From: Saccharum officinarum
Lineage: Eukaryota > Streptophyta > Magnoliopsida > Poales > Poaceae
Assembly (NCBI GenBank): GCA_020631735.1
Contig: CM036209.1
Span: 6,423,451-6,487,450 of the forward strand
DNA: 64,000 nucleotides
Direction of reading: 5' to 3'
Of this stretch, positions 44,096 through 55,855 are shown in pieces. A program made the position numbers and the translations under genes. Positions within the stretch are counted from its first letter, which is position 1; every line of letters begins with the position of its first letter. Below the pieces are notes generated by a model. It had not been told where the DNA came from and did no database searches. It was given only the letters and a program-made list of their open reading frames with translations.

Positions 44096-45232
44096 TGTAG
44101 GAGTATATATTTATTTAGTATGAGTAGATAAATTGCAAAATGTTTAGTTTTTGCAGGACAGGTTTCTTGCACAACGAACTAAATAAAAGCAGGCCGGGAG
44201 ACATTTTCTCTAGTCTAGAAAAAATTCTCCAAAAGTACATCAATTGGCATGAAAATTTTGCTAGGTAGTTAATGTTGATCTAGTAGTACAATAGTACGAG
44301 GGTTCTATATGCATTGCACATGGCCATATATCTATCTATTATTAGGTACGTAGTTTGCGGTCGGTAAGCAACACATCAGAACTTACCTCTAATTCCATTC
44401 ATTTGGTCATGTTACCTCTAGGACCTTTGCAACAAGAGCCGAGTCCGATTTACCCTTGCATTAAGAGTCGAGTCTTGTTTGTCCCTGATCGAATTTTTCG
44501 TGGGATTTAAAAAAACCCTTCATTTTCGTACACCAATGCCAGACAACAATACAAACCTTGACTTTAAAACACGGACCAAATATCCTCCTCCCCTTTGACT
44601 ATTTCAAAGTGCGGGTTTTATTTTTTTGAGGATTTCACTGTTGTGGCGGTGCCCAAATGTCAAGTGAGCTAGGGTTTGGTGGACGAAAGGAAGAAGCGAT
44701 CGAGAGGCAGGCAACGGTGAGATGGCCTGGTGGCATTGTGCTGATGTGTTTGGGTGGAGATAACACATCACAGACGTGTTGCAACTGGGCCAGTCTCTAA
44801 TATCATATCACAGACGCACACCTGTTGTTTGGTTCTGATGTGGTGTCTTGTTTGTGCTATTCTGGCATAGTGTGTTGGTTTTTTATTCTCTGCATAACAC
44901 ACTAATACATTTTCATTGAAGTTAAGAATAAACAAAACACTGCACGTCGTCGTCGCAAAGAAGAGATGAGAACGAAATATTGTTTTTAAAGAAATTGAAG
45001 TAGTATACGTAGTACCTTGTGTACACGGACCTCGTGCGACACGTACAGAATTGAATACACAGGCCACTGGGTGGCCACATGCTTGCATAACCTACATAAT
45101 GCCGGGGTTTATGATGGATCGCGCGAGGGCCAATCTGGTTTTAGATCCATACCGCCAAGAAAGGCCACGTGGGCGTACGTGTGGGGACCACGAGGCATCA
45201 TCTATCCTTCTGGAGCCTGCTCTCTTTATTAT
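44096..45232. promoter_or_regulatory. WRKY upstream region with candidate W-boxes and a G-box
   Basis: No gene was seen. TTGACT W-box cores lie at 44558-44563 and 44595-44600, and a palindromic G-box CACGTG at 45166-45171. WRKY genes are often controlled by WRKY proteins through W-boxes. A role here is inference, as such short words occur by chance. Confidence 0.35.
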
Positions 45233-45240
45233 TATATAAA
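45233..45240 (+). promoter_or_regulatory. TATA box of the WRKY gene
   Basis: TATATAAA lies 148 bases before the ATG. This implies transcription from about 45265 and a leader of about 120 bases. Confidence 0.55.
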
Positions 45241-45387
45241 CAAGCAAGTGAGCTGCGAGCTGAGGAATATCAGCAGCAGTCTACCTGTATGTACATCGAT
45301 CGACCTGACACTAGCTAGAGAGCTAGCCAAGCCAAAGCCAAAGCTTCCTGGCCGGCCGGAGGCGGACGAGGAGCTCCTGGCCTCGCG

Positions 45388-47531
45388 ATGGCGCTAGTAG
45401 GGAGGTTGGACGAATTCCTGGCGCAGCTCCGCGCGCTACTGTTCTTGCCTTCCCCGGCGCCGGCGCCGGCGCCGGCGACACCAGCGGCTCTGGCGGTTAA
45501 GGTGGAGTCCGCCGCCGGACCGCTAGCTGCCACCATCATGGCCAGTGGCGGCGGACGCGGACGCGGACGCGGACCTGCTGCTGCGTCATCGGCTATGTCC
45601 ACCGCGGACTCGTCGTCGTGCGGCGGCGGTGGACGACGGCGGCGACGACAGGGGAACAAGAGAAACCGGGACGACGACAGCAAAGCCGAGGACGAACAGC
45701 ACGATGAGGACGAGCCAGCAGCTGCACAGCCTCATTATTCTCTTCCTCCCTGCAAAAGAAGGTGTGGTAGCTCTGCTGGCCCGCTGCTTCCATTTCTACT
45801 ATCTCCGTCCCTCGATCTCGATGATGACTGATGGCGTGCATGGCGGTGCTGGCTGCAGGAAGAAGAAGCAGCAGAGCAGCAAGTCTCTTGTGACGTCAGT
45901 GCCCGATTTCGATGGGTACCAGTGGAGGAAGTACGGGCAGAAGCAGATCGAAGGTGCCATGTACCCCAGGTATGTAATAATATAGTATAATACTCTATCT
46001 ATCCATCTTCTCTAGCTAAACCGATAGATCATCACTACGTACTTCTTCCGTTCAGATTTCTATGATTCAATTAGTCTGTAAGTACCTTCTTCTTACATAT
46101 GCAATTGAACAATAAACAGTAGAACTTGTTCATCCCTTTGTAGACTGTAGTAGCTTCGTCGAGGATGCGCTGTCCAATCAGAAAAGGAGAGATGCATGGG
46201 ACGGAAAGAGAGAGCTATATAGCTGCCCCCTACCATATAAAAGATGTCATTTTGCATTCGCGGTCATGTTTAGTTGCCCAAACTTTGGACCTCCAAAAAG
46301 CAACAGTGCACTGTAGCGGCGCTGTAGTATTTCGTTTGTATTTGGTAATAATTGTCCAACTGTTGACTAATTAGGCTCAAAACGTTCGTCTCGTAAAGTA
46401 CAACCAAACTGTGTAATTAGTTATTTTGTTTACCTATATTTAATACTCTATGCATATGTCTAAAGATTTGATATGATGTGACATGATGAGGAATCTTGCA
46501 CTATGCAAACTTTGGAGGTGCAAAGTTTGGGCAACTAAACAAGGCTAAGAAAAATGCTTTCTGCCTCTAGTATGCAGCTAGGTCCACCAATCGATCTTTG
46601 GACAATGACACCAGCTGCTAGTGGATGCTTGATGCTGCTGTCCCTTCCATCAGTTTGGTACCGTCCATCACTCCATCCTCTGCTAGTGATAGCTAACCAA
46701 GAGTACTATGACATGCCCATCGTGACACACGTTGTGCCTTGTCGCATGAAATTAAGGCCACCATTGACCCATCGATCGAGACAGTTTTATATTGCTTGCC
46801 AAACTGCATATTGTAATTTTTAGGGAACTAGTATAAGGCGACTAATTACAGTATTACTGTCTCCAAATTCTTCACATTTTTTTTGGTAAGAAAGGCAAAA
46901 CTTTCAGTGCACTGAGTTATTTGCACCCATATATATCTATCCATGCAGGAGTTACTACAGGTGCACACGGAGCGCCGAGCAAGGCTGCGCGGCCAAACGG
47001 ACGGTGCAGCGCAACGACGACGGCGGAGAGTACACGGTGGTGTACGTGGCGGAGCACACCTGCACGGCCAACGATTCGCTGGAGGCCCCGGTCATCCTCG
47101 AGACGACCACCGTCGTCGTCCCTGCTGCTAATACTACTAGCACCACCACCAAGGGACCACGAGATGACTACCACCACACCTACACCGATAGCATCGTTCC
47201 AACTACGTCAGCTGGCTCTTGTTCCACCACCACCATCACCACTGGGACTGAATCTCCGGCGATCTCCGACGAGATCACCTGCTGGAGCAGCACCAGCGGC
47301 GCTAGCAACGATTATAGTTACGCCGACGACTACTACTGCGGCGGGTTCCTCGCCGCTGCTGCCTATGGTGGTGGCTGGGCCACCGAACCGGTGGATGCGT
47401 CGTCGTCGTCGTTGCAGGAGATGGAGGACTTGACCGGACCGATCAGGTCACCCGTGCACGTGCCAGCGCCTGGTTGGACCATTGACCAGCTCCTGCTGCA
47501 GCTCGTTAATGAGCCTGTCTGCCATTTCTAA
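45388..47531 (+). CDS. WRKY transcription factor, group III (copy C, intact; 3 predicted exons, 355 residues)
   Basis: Exons are 45388-45761, 45859-45969 and 46949-47531, with donors GTGTGG and GTATGT and acceptors ctgcag and atgcag (1068 nt, one frame). The protein would bind W-box DNA in the nucleus. Residues 121-128 are a basic run (PPCKRRKKK overlaps exons 1 and 2), a likely nuclear signal. WRKYGQK is at 147-153. The zinc finger is C167-x7-C175-x22-H198-x-C200, the HxC type of group III. The second intron falls inside the Arg codon after YP, the conserved site for this group. The N-terminus is Ala/Pro- and Gly/Arg-rich. The C-terminus is Ser/Thr-rich and ends NEPVCHF. ATG 45388 is the first in a good context after the TATA box. 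The first intron is only 97 bases. A MITE sits in intron 2. I cannot assign a named orthologue. Confidence 0.88.
46262..46545. mobile_element. Tourist-like MITE in intron 2 of the WRKY gene
   Basis: The ends tgtttagttgcccaaacttt and the complement of aaagtttgggcaactaaaca form inverted repeats. The block cgttcgtctcgtaaagtaca is shared with the MITE at 8798-9012. It is well inside the intron and leaves the splice sites intact. Confidence 0.75.
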
Positions 47532-47710
47532 GCTCTGCTGCTTTAATTTGTTTCTGTAGCTTAGGTTGGTGTTGAGATGGACGTGAACAGTTTTACTGTA
47601 CTGTGTTCTCTATTTGGTTGGATGGTTGGCCAGGCATTGTCTTCTATGGCATTAATTAAGCAGACATGCCCTTGTCAGTGACAGTGTCAACTCGATTTGA
47701 TAAGAGTTCT

Positions 47711-48909
47711 ATAAATGAGGGGTGAAGCCAGGATAAAATATCACCGGGGTCAGTATAAACGCACAATACTAATAACTTTTAGCTAATAATACTATTGATA
47801 ATATTGATTAACAGTAATATAATACTATGGATAATGTTATATAAGCTCGCACTTTATCAATATAAATATTTATTTTCACGATTAAGATCTTTTAGTTACG
47901 ATAAACTGCAATTAATAAGTATGACACAACCAACTGTATCAAACTCTAAAATTTGCAATCCGCAAAAGAATTTTTGAGATTGAAACTGCAATAATAGGTG
48001 ATTTAGAATTTACCGCATCAAAAAACTACCTAAATCATATAAGGTGCAAATCAATAACTCTGTTTAAGAGATTATCAAGCCTCCAACGCTAAAGGCAAGC
48101 TATACATATATTTCTTAAAGTCAAGAAATCAAATCCTTATTCAACAGTTGCAATTGCAAAATTGGGGATTTGAGCCTTTGGGGCTACCTATCTAGGTGGT
48201 TGTTAGAGGAAATGAGAACCTCATCACACTCGCAAATGCCACTAGCCACAAGAATGAGGCGATGGGCGGTACTTGGACTCATGGTGAGAAGTCTAAAACG
48301 AGGACAATTGATCCGTGCACTGATGCCGCACCTGCACGTCAATAAACTGGGCTATTGCCTAGTGGGCCTGTCGCTTCCTCTTGGCCCTTGCGGCAAGCAT
48401 TTGCTTTGCAAGGCTGGCCAGCTGGGCTGCCAGGCTGCCACCTGCTGTGTGCGCCGGGGTCAAAACTTTTTTTTTCCGGGTGTAGCCTTATTTAGATAAA
48501 AACTTTTCACCCAAAACTATTACATCGAATCTTACGACACGTCTATGGAGTATTAAATATAGACGAAATAAAAAAAAACTAATTGCACAGTTTGCGTGTA
48601 AATTGCGAGACGAACGTTTTAAGCCTAATTAGTCCGTGATTTGACACTAAAGTGCTACAGTAACGAATGTGCTAATGATGGATTACTTAGGCTTAATAAA
48701 ATCGTCTCGCGATTTTCAGACAAGCTATGTAATTATTTTTTTATTAGTATCCAAAAACCCCTTCCGACATCGCATGGAATATCCGATGTGATATTTTCAC
48801 CAAAAAATTTTCGCATCTAAACGAGGTCCTAGACTGGTCGAAAATTGTAGAGTACCTGATGCGGTCACCAAGTTGCCGGGGTCGGTGGACCCCGATGCCA
48901 TAACGTAGC
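47711..48909. mobile_element. hAT-like insertion in the WRKY 3' flank, itself holding a MITE
   Basis: Copy A reads gagttctgtaactgtaaatgcccag without a break. Here the match stops at gagttct and resumes at cacagtgtaaatgcccag after 1.2 kb. The insertion begins gaggggtgaagccaggat, with accggggtcag inside. It ends ccccgatgccataacgtagcttcac, whose complement starts gtgaagctacg. This resembles hAT-type non-autonomous elements of grasses. No transposase frame was seen. Exact ends are uncertain by about 10 bases. Confidence 0.55.
48486..48829. mobile_element. Tourist-like MITE nested in the hAT-like insertion
   Basis: It is the same family as 1759-2102, with cgagacgaacg, taagcctaattagtcc, agtgctacagtaac and cgtctcgcgattttcaga. 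The ends ccttatttagat and atctaaacgaggtc are degenerate inverted repeats, with tag on both sides. Confidence 0.7.
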
Positions 48910-49060
48910 TTCACAGTGTAAATGCCCAGCTTATACTATTATGTATAGAGGCTTTTTACAGGGTCTGTGAGGCACAAAGAGGGGCCTCATTAATGTCCTG
49001 ATTATTTTAGCTTGCAGACAAATATCTGCAAGTTGGTGGAAAACCGAAAATAGATTACTA

Positions 49061-49293
<233 letters not shown>

Positions 49294-50521
49294 TAGATTG
49301 TCATAATTTGGCACATGAACATTACTCCATTGGTTCCAAATTATATGTTACTTTTATAGTTTTGTGCTAAGTGAATTTCTCTAATTTTGGTCAGGTTTTT
49401 TAAAAATATTTTGCCATCCATATACAAGTTCGTAATAAATACTTGATCTCATTTGATATGATGGACGATGCTCTAAAACAACGGCTCCTCTCTTGCATTT
49501 CCTAGAGAACACTTACAACTCTCGCAAGGTGGCCCACGCCGCCAATAGCACAGGTAGCTAGTTTTTGAACATTGTACTAGCATTTAGGTTTCTTTTACTC
49601 CAAATTAAAAATTCTGTATGCGGGTAGTCTTGTTTGTTTGACTTATTGTAATGTCATTCCATCACACAAACCACCATTGTATCCATCGGTATGAAAGAGA
49701 TGAATCTAGAGCATTAGAATCTGAATCTATATATAGTATAAATATGGTAATTTGTAGCCCTTAAGATGAAAGAGATTATTTATTTTAATTCAATATGGTA
49801 AATTGTAGCCTTTACAATATCTAAATCTATCGTGCATTTTATTCTTATAAAAATATATTTCATTATCAATTTAACGATTCTGGTTGTGTATCTAAAGATC
49901 AGCATTTTTTTGCATATGTACAGTAAAAATAAAAAAAATGACTCTTTGAAAAGTGATATATACATTCTTTTTATTTTAGGGTAATAAAAGGAGGAGATTG
50001 CAACGGGCTCCTTGACTTGATGGGCCAGCATTTTTCCCATGGCCCCGTGCGTACGAGCTCGGAGTCCGTTCGTCCGTGTCCCCCTGCGCACTGTACCCGT
50101 CAACTTTGAATTCGATGGGCCCGGGCCTGTCGACGGATCTGAATCTGATGATGACCGGTTGACCCACACGCACGAGTTGCACGGTTTGGCCTTGCCCATG
50201 ACGTCACCTCTCGCGTGGCTGATGAAGAGACATGCATGTAGTACAAACACATGCATCTGACGTCACGCTCCGGAACGACAACGGAGCCGTTCGGCTGGAA
50301 TTATGAGCCGGCTGAAAAACACTGTTGGCTGATTTTTTATGAGAGAAAAATATTGTTCCGGCTGAAAAAACAAGCCGAATAAGACGGATTATAAGTCAGA
50401 TGAACAAGGCCAACGACTCCTCCGTCCGTCCGCAAACAGCGACCCCTTGGCACTGGCAGGCACGCACCACCCTCGCCGCCGGCAGGCGAACTCCATGCCA
50501 GCCAACCGAGACTTAGGGTAA
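49294..50521. other. Spacer between the WRKY locus and the gypsy element
   Basis: No gene was recognised. Bases 50287-50400 resemble a small MITE (gagccgttcggctgg, then ccggctgaaaaaacaagccg). Frames on both strands at 49976-50260 overlap and have no domain. Confidence 0.45.
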
Positions 50522-50753
50522 GGCCCAGTTTAGATGCAAAAAATTTTGCAAAAGAACAGTAGATTCCCCGTCACATTGAATCTTTGGACGTATGCATGAA
50601 GCATTAAATATAGATAAAAAAATAAAACTAATTACACAGTTTAGACGAAATGGACGAGACGAATCTTTTAAGCCTAATTAGATCATAATTTGACACTAAT
50701 TATCAAATAACAACGAAAGTGCTACAATTGCATTTTGCCAACTAAACAAGGCC
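50522..50753. mobile_element. Tourist-like MITE, short form
   Basis: The ends ggcccagtttag and ctaaacaaggcc are flanked by taa on both sides (50519-50521, 50754-50756). It shares taagcctaattag and agtgctaca with the other copies. Confidence 0.85.
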
Positions 50754-50768
50754 TAAGGGTGTGTTTAG

Positions 50769-53683
50769 TGTCACACCCGGTTTTTTAAAGAACAAAACCA
50801 GGCTAATCATATGTGTGCCCAGGAAGTCCACACATATGCCAGAATGAAAAAAATATCATAATCAATGTTATTATATAACGTATACATAGCTATATTAACA
50901 CTTACATCAGAGTATCGCGGAACGGTGACTAAACTTCGGGCTCCATTCTTCTCAGGGATGGCTGACTGGGGGTAACATATGCCTAGCACTTCTACTAGTC
51001 TTCTGGAAACTCCACTACACCTTTGTCCTTTTTCCGAGTAGCATCTTTTAACACACTGGAGTGTTGGGGAAATAGCAAGAATGAGTCCATGTCGAACTCA
51101 ACAAGTATAACACAGGGTTCATGAGGCTCAAAAAGGCTAGACACTGTTTAACTGCGTTTAGCTTTTAATCATCATATAATTAGCAATTGAGTAGCATCAA
51201 AGTAATCCAATCCCATTAATGAATCAATGATCAATTGTAATAAGGATAATGAATAGCATTAACATGAGCATAATAATAATCAACAATAATTAAGCATGAT
51301 ATAACAATGGTGATCAACTATTCTGTAAGAATCTCCAAGGCCGCTCGTATCCGTGAGCACGGCTAGTATACCAGTTTTTAACTCTGCGCAGAGGTGTACA
51401 CTTTCACTGTGAGTCATGATTTTCAAATGCATGGGTTTGCAAGGCCCAAAACATCAGAGACCATATAAAGCCATTCAAAAGTACGTCTAACAAGTTAGGG
51501 CCATTAGATTCACTCGGCAGGCAGATGTAGAACCCTCCCTTCCCTGTGGCACAACAACCGTAGCCTATACACACTAGGCCAGGGGCTCGCACTACACCCA
51601 ACGTGGCAAGCCATTCTTACGCCATTTAAGGTAACCTCTAACAAGCTAGAAAAGGTCTCTTGAACAACTAGAGCCAGAGCCATATAGCCCTCACAGCTGT
51701 ACTGTATGTCCCGGTTATCACTTACAGGTAAGTCCTTACGGAGAGTAACTAGAGCATCAAAATAACCCACATGCTCTAGCCCCCTTTCAACAGAAATAAC
51801 ATAATCTTAATTGGTTGATTGCATAATCCATTAGTCAAATTACAAGATCATTGTTCATAATTAAGCGCTAGCAGTAGCTACCCAAATGCAAAACCCATAG
51901 ATGACAAGGAAACAAGATATCAATAGCTAAGTTATAATCTCTATGGTTGTCAAGGAAGACACATGCATATGTATAATAATTTCAGTGAATAGGACAACAA
52001 GGATGGTCCCATGTTATACTTGCCTTAATCAAAGCTTTCCTGATGATACTGCTGGTCTGGCTCAAAATAATACTCCTGATCGTCAATAAATTGCTCACCG
52101 TCTATACTCGATCATCAATCAACAACACACATGCATCCAATCAAACATACACGAAGCAAACAAAGAGATACAATTAGAACAGTACACCAACAATAACAAA
52201 ACAGTAATAAAAGTTTATAAAACTCTTCTACACGTTTCTACGATCACACAGACGCAAAGATCACCAAATTCGGAGTTAAAACGTGAAAATTATGAATTTT
52301 CTAAGACTTCCTATAGATAAATAAATACTCAATTATAAACTCGAAAAATAAATTATCAAAACCAACTGTACAACTACACTAACATATAGAGCTCGCAAAT
52401 ACGAACCTAACGCAACTTGAACGGATCAAATCGGAGTTAAAACAAAGTTTTTATGACCAAAACAATTCTAGTGGCAAAACTGTAATTTCCTGAAAACGTA
52501 TTTTTGAATAAACCGGTAGAAAATACGCTTTCAAAACGCGAAAACGCATTTTCTGACATACGCTATGGACCGCGGGTTGATTTCTAACAAATCTAGGGGT
52601 TCTTTAGAAAAACTACCCGCGAAGGGGTATGTTCTAATTTCAGCCGTTGATCTGAGATCGGGCGGCTCGCAATCATCTGCAATGCTACAGTGAGAAAACC
52701 GATCCTTCTTCCTCGGTTCCGGCCGGCGGCCCCCCATGACCGGCGGCTCCATCTCGCCGGAGATGGCGGCTCTCCTCACCTAGACCACCGTTTGACTCGA
52801 GACTTGATCCAATCGGTGGAGAAGCTCCGTGCGAACTCAACTAAACGGTAAAGACTCGCTATGGTAGACCGAACACGACGCGCGGCAACAAGGGAGCGGC
52901 GGCGCCATTACCGGCCACTGTGAGCTCCAAATCCACGGTATAAAGCACAAAAGCTTCAATGGAAAGCATTGGGAGTAAGAGGAGAAGACAACAAACTTAC
53001 CCAAGCGAAGAAATTGACCACCAAACCACCCTAAGGCCTCACCCGCACTCAACTGAAAACGTCGGCAATGCCCTAACCCTAGAGCTTGATTTCTCGTGGC
53101 TTGTCTATCATTTAAGATGAAAAACGGAAAGGGTAGATACCTGGCTACTCTTTTATAAGGTCACCTCTCCTATTTTGGTTAGAAAATCGGAGATTGAAGA
53201 TTGAGTCGGTTGAACAACGAAGATCGAGTCCTACCCGGCTACGGCTGGAGGTGGAAGAAGCGGCTGACAAGCCGACCCCACCGGTCAGCGGAACAGGGAG
53301 GTGCGCGGCTCCTCACCGAAGCTGGGCCGCTCGTCACTGCTGGGCCGATGCGCGAAGCTGGGCTACTGCGGTGCTGGCCGGCCCACCCAGCGACAAGCAA
53401 GGAGGACAACAGGCCCCTGGCCCCAACGACCATCGGGCCGCCAGGTAAGAAAGGTAAACTGTTTTTTTTTCTTCCCTTTTCTTTATTTGCTTATTTAACA
53501 AACTATTCCAAATACAATTTTTCAAGCCAAAACAAAATAAAATAAATCCACTCCACAAAATAAAATAAATGCAACAGCATGAATGCAACACCAAATATTT
53601 CTTAAATTTTAATTTTCCATTAAATGTTATTTAAATTATTTGGAACCCACTAATTCTAAAATTTGAAATTTTTGGGTGTTATA
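50769..53683 (-). repeat. Gypsy 3' LTR (left copy, 2915 bp)
   Basis: Read on the minus strand it starts TATAACACCC (usually TGTAACACCC) next to the polypurine tract and ends GGGTGTGACA. TATAAAA lies at 53157-53151 on the minus strand. Short frames inside (52531-52779, 52837-53052) recur unchanged in the other LTR and are not believed to be genes. Confidence 0.9.
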
Positions 53684-53702
53684 AATTCTACCCCCTTAAA
53701 AG
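53684..53702 (-). promoter_or_regulatory. Gypsy polypurine tract
   Basis: On the minus strand CTTTTAAGGGGGTAGAATT immediately precedes the LTR. Confidence 0.75.
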
Positions 53703-53727
53703 AATCTCGTCCTCGAGATTGAACTGC

Positions 53728-55855
53728 TTACTCAAACAATTGCGGATATGATTTCCTTAATTCATCCTCTCTTTCCCAAATTGCCTCTGCCTCTGAATAT
53801 CGATTCCACTGCACCTTGCACATTTTAATAACCCGACTTCGAGTAACTCTCTCAGCAGTCTCTAAAATCTTAATCGGAAACTCTTCATATGTAAGATCCT
53901 CCTTAACAGTCAACTCTTCTAAAGGTATCTGTTCCTCAGGCACCCGTAAACACTTCTTAAGTTGTGAAACATGGAACACATCATGCACTCCAGATAAATT
54001 TTCAGGCAACTCTAATTGATAAGCAACTTCTCCACGTCTAGTAATAACTTTAAATGGTCCAACATACCTTGGTGCTAATTTGTCTTTCATGTTAAACCTC
54101 TTCACACTTCTCATAAGTGACACCTTCAAATAGACATAATCACCTACCTAAAAACTAGATCTCTTCTCCTATTATCAGCATAACTCTTCTGACGAGACTG
54201 TGCTACTCTTAAATTCTCACGAATCACTCGCACTTGATCTTCTGCGTTTCTAAGAACATCTGTACCAAACACCTGAGATTCACCTGTCTGATCCAAAAAC
54301 AATGGAGTTCTACACTTACGTCCATACAAAGCTTCAAACGGTGCCATCTTAAGACTCTGTTAATAACTATTATTGTAAGAAAATTCCGCATAAGGCAAAC
54401 TCTTATCCCAACTAGTTCCATATTGCAATGCACAAGCTCTCAACATATCCTCTAATACCTGGTTGGTCCTTTCAGTCTGCCCATCTGTCTGTGGATGATA
54501 TGCTGTACTAAAATTCAATTTTGTTCCCAAAGATTCATGTACATCTTTTCAAAAGTGCGACATAAACTGCGATCCTCGATCAGATACAATCTTCTTTGGA
54601 ACTCCATGCAAACATACTATTCTTTCTATATACAAGGTAGCTAATTGTACTCCCGTGTAATTTAGTCTTGACTGGTATAAAATGAGCAACTTTAGTCAAT
54701 CTATCCACTATCACCCAAATAGAATCATAACCTCTCTGAGTACGCGGTAACCCTACTATAAAGTCCATACCAACTTCCTCCCACTTCCATTCAGGAATCT
54801 TCATTGGTTGCACAATCCAGCAGGTCTCTGATGCTCTGCTTTCACTCTCTGACAAGTGTCACACAATGCCACATACTCAGCCACATCTCGCTTTAATCCA
54901 ACCCACCAATATTTCTGTTTAAGATCCAAATACATCTTAGTACTACCAGGATGAATGGAATAAGCTGACTCATGAGCTTCGCTAAGAATTGCCTGTCGAA
55001 CAGCTTGATCCTCAGATACACACAACCTCTTTCCAAACCACAAAATCCCATTATCATCCATTCGAAAACCCTGGTGACTTACCAATCACTATATCTTCTG
55101 CTATCTTCTTCAGTTTCTCATCCTTCAACTGACCCTTGTAAATTTCTTGCTCTAAAGTAGGCTCTATCACTAATTCCATTGTATTAGTAACAATTCCCAA
55201 ATTCAAATATTCAAATTCAGCACATAACTCCCTAGTCATAGACAACGTCCGTATCTCATTGACATAACTTTTCCTACTAAGAGCATCAGCTACTTTATTA
55301 GCCTTACCAGGATGATAGTGTATCTCAATATCATAATCCTTAATCAACTCTAACCATCTGCGTTGCCTCAAATTCAGATCTGATTGAGTGAAAATATACT
55401 TCAAACTCTTATGATCAGTGTATATATCACTCTTATGTCCAATCAAATAATGTCTCCCAATCTTTAAAGCATGAACCACAGCTGCTAACTCCAAATCATG
55501 TGTAGGATAATTCAACTCATGCTTTCTCAACTGCCTAGATGCATAAGCCACAACTCTGCCTTCTTGCATAAGAACACATCCTAAACCTTGACGAGAAGCA
55601 TCACAATAAATAGAAAACTTCTTACTCAAATCTGGTAAAACCAAAACAGGCGCTGTAGTCAACCTCTTCTTCAATTCCTCAAAACTAGCTTGACATTTAT
55701 CTGACCACACAAACTTGGCATTCTTCTCTAATAGAGATGTCATAGGTTTAGCAAGTTTAGAAAACCCTTCAATGAACCATCTGTAATATCCAGCTAATCC
55801 CAAGAAACTACGAATCTCGCTAATATCAATAGGTGGTTTCCAATTCAATAGATAA
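53728..55855 (-). pseudogene. Gypsy pol remnant (RT tail, RNase H, integrase), broken
   Basis: Reading on the minus strand from 55855, the end of the RT domain ([19 protein letters not shown]) appears without any palm or fingers. RNase H follows with [32 protein letters not shown] and KVADALSRK, so its acidic residues are kept. A frameshift near 55075 leads into the integrase zinc finger (SIHPGSTKMYLDLKQKYWW, LCDTCQRVKAEHQ). The core follows (VGMDFIVGLPRTQRGYDS). Further frameshifts lie near 54830 and 54650. In-frame stops lie near 54548, 54361 and between 54144 and 54129. The C-terminal part ([22 protein letters not shown]) ends at 53728. It cannot yield one working protein. Confidence 0.88.

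Noticed and set aside
45545..45985. Reading the WRKY motif as part of one unspliced frame starting at 45545
   Set aside because: That frame gives an Asp/Ala repeat start and no nuclear signal. Splicing 45761 to 45859 joins a basic run to the WRKY domain in frame with GT/AG sites.
52531..53052. Two small frames repeated exactly in both gypsy LTRs (also 59953-60474)
   Set aside because: They repeat because the LTRs repeat. They lie upstream of or across the LTR promoter and show no domain.
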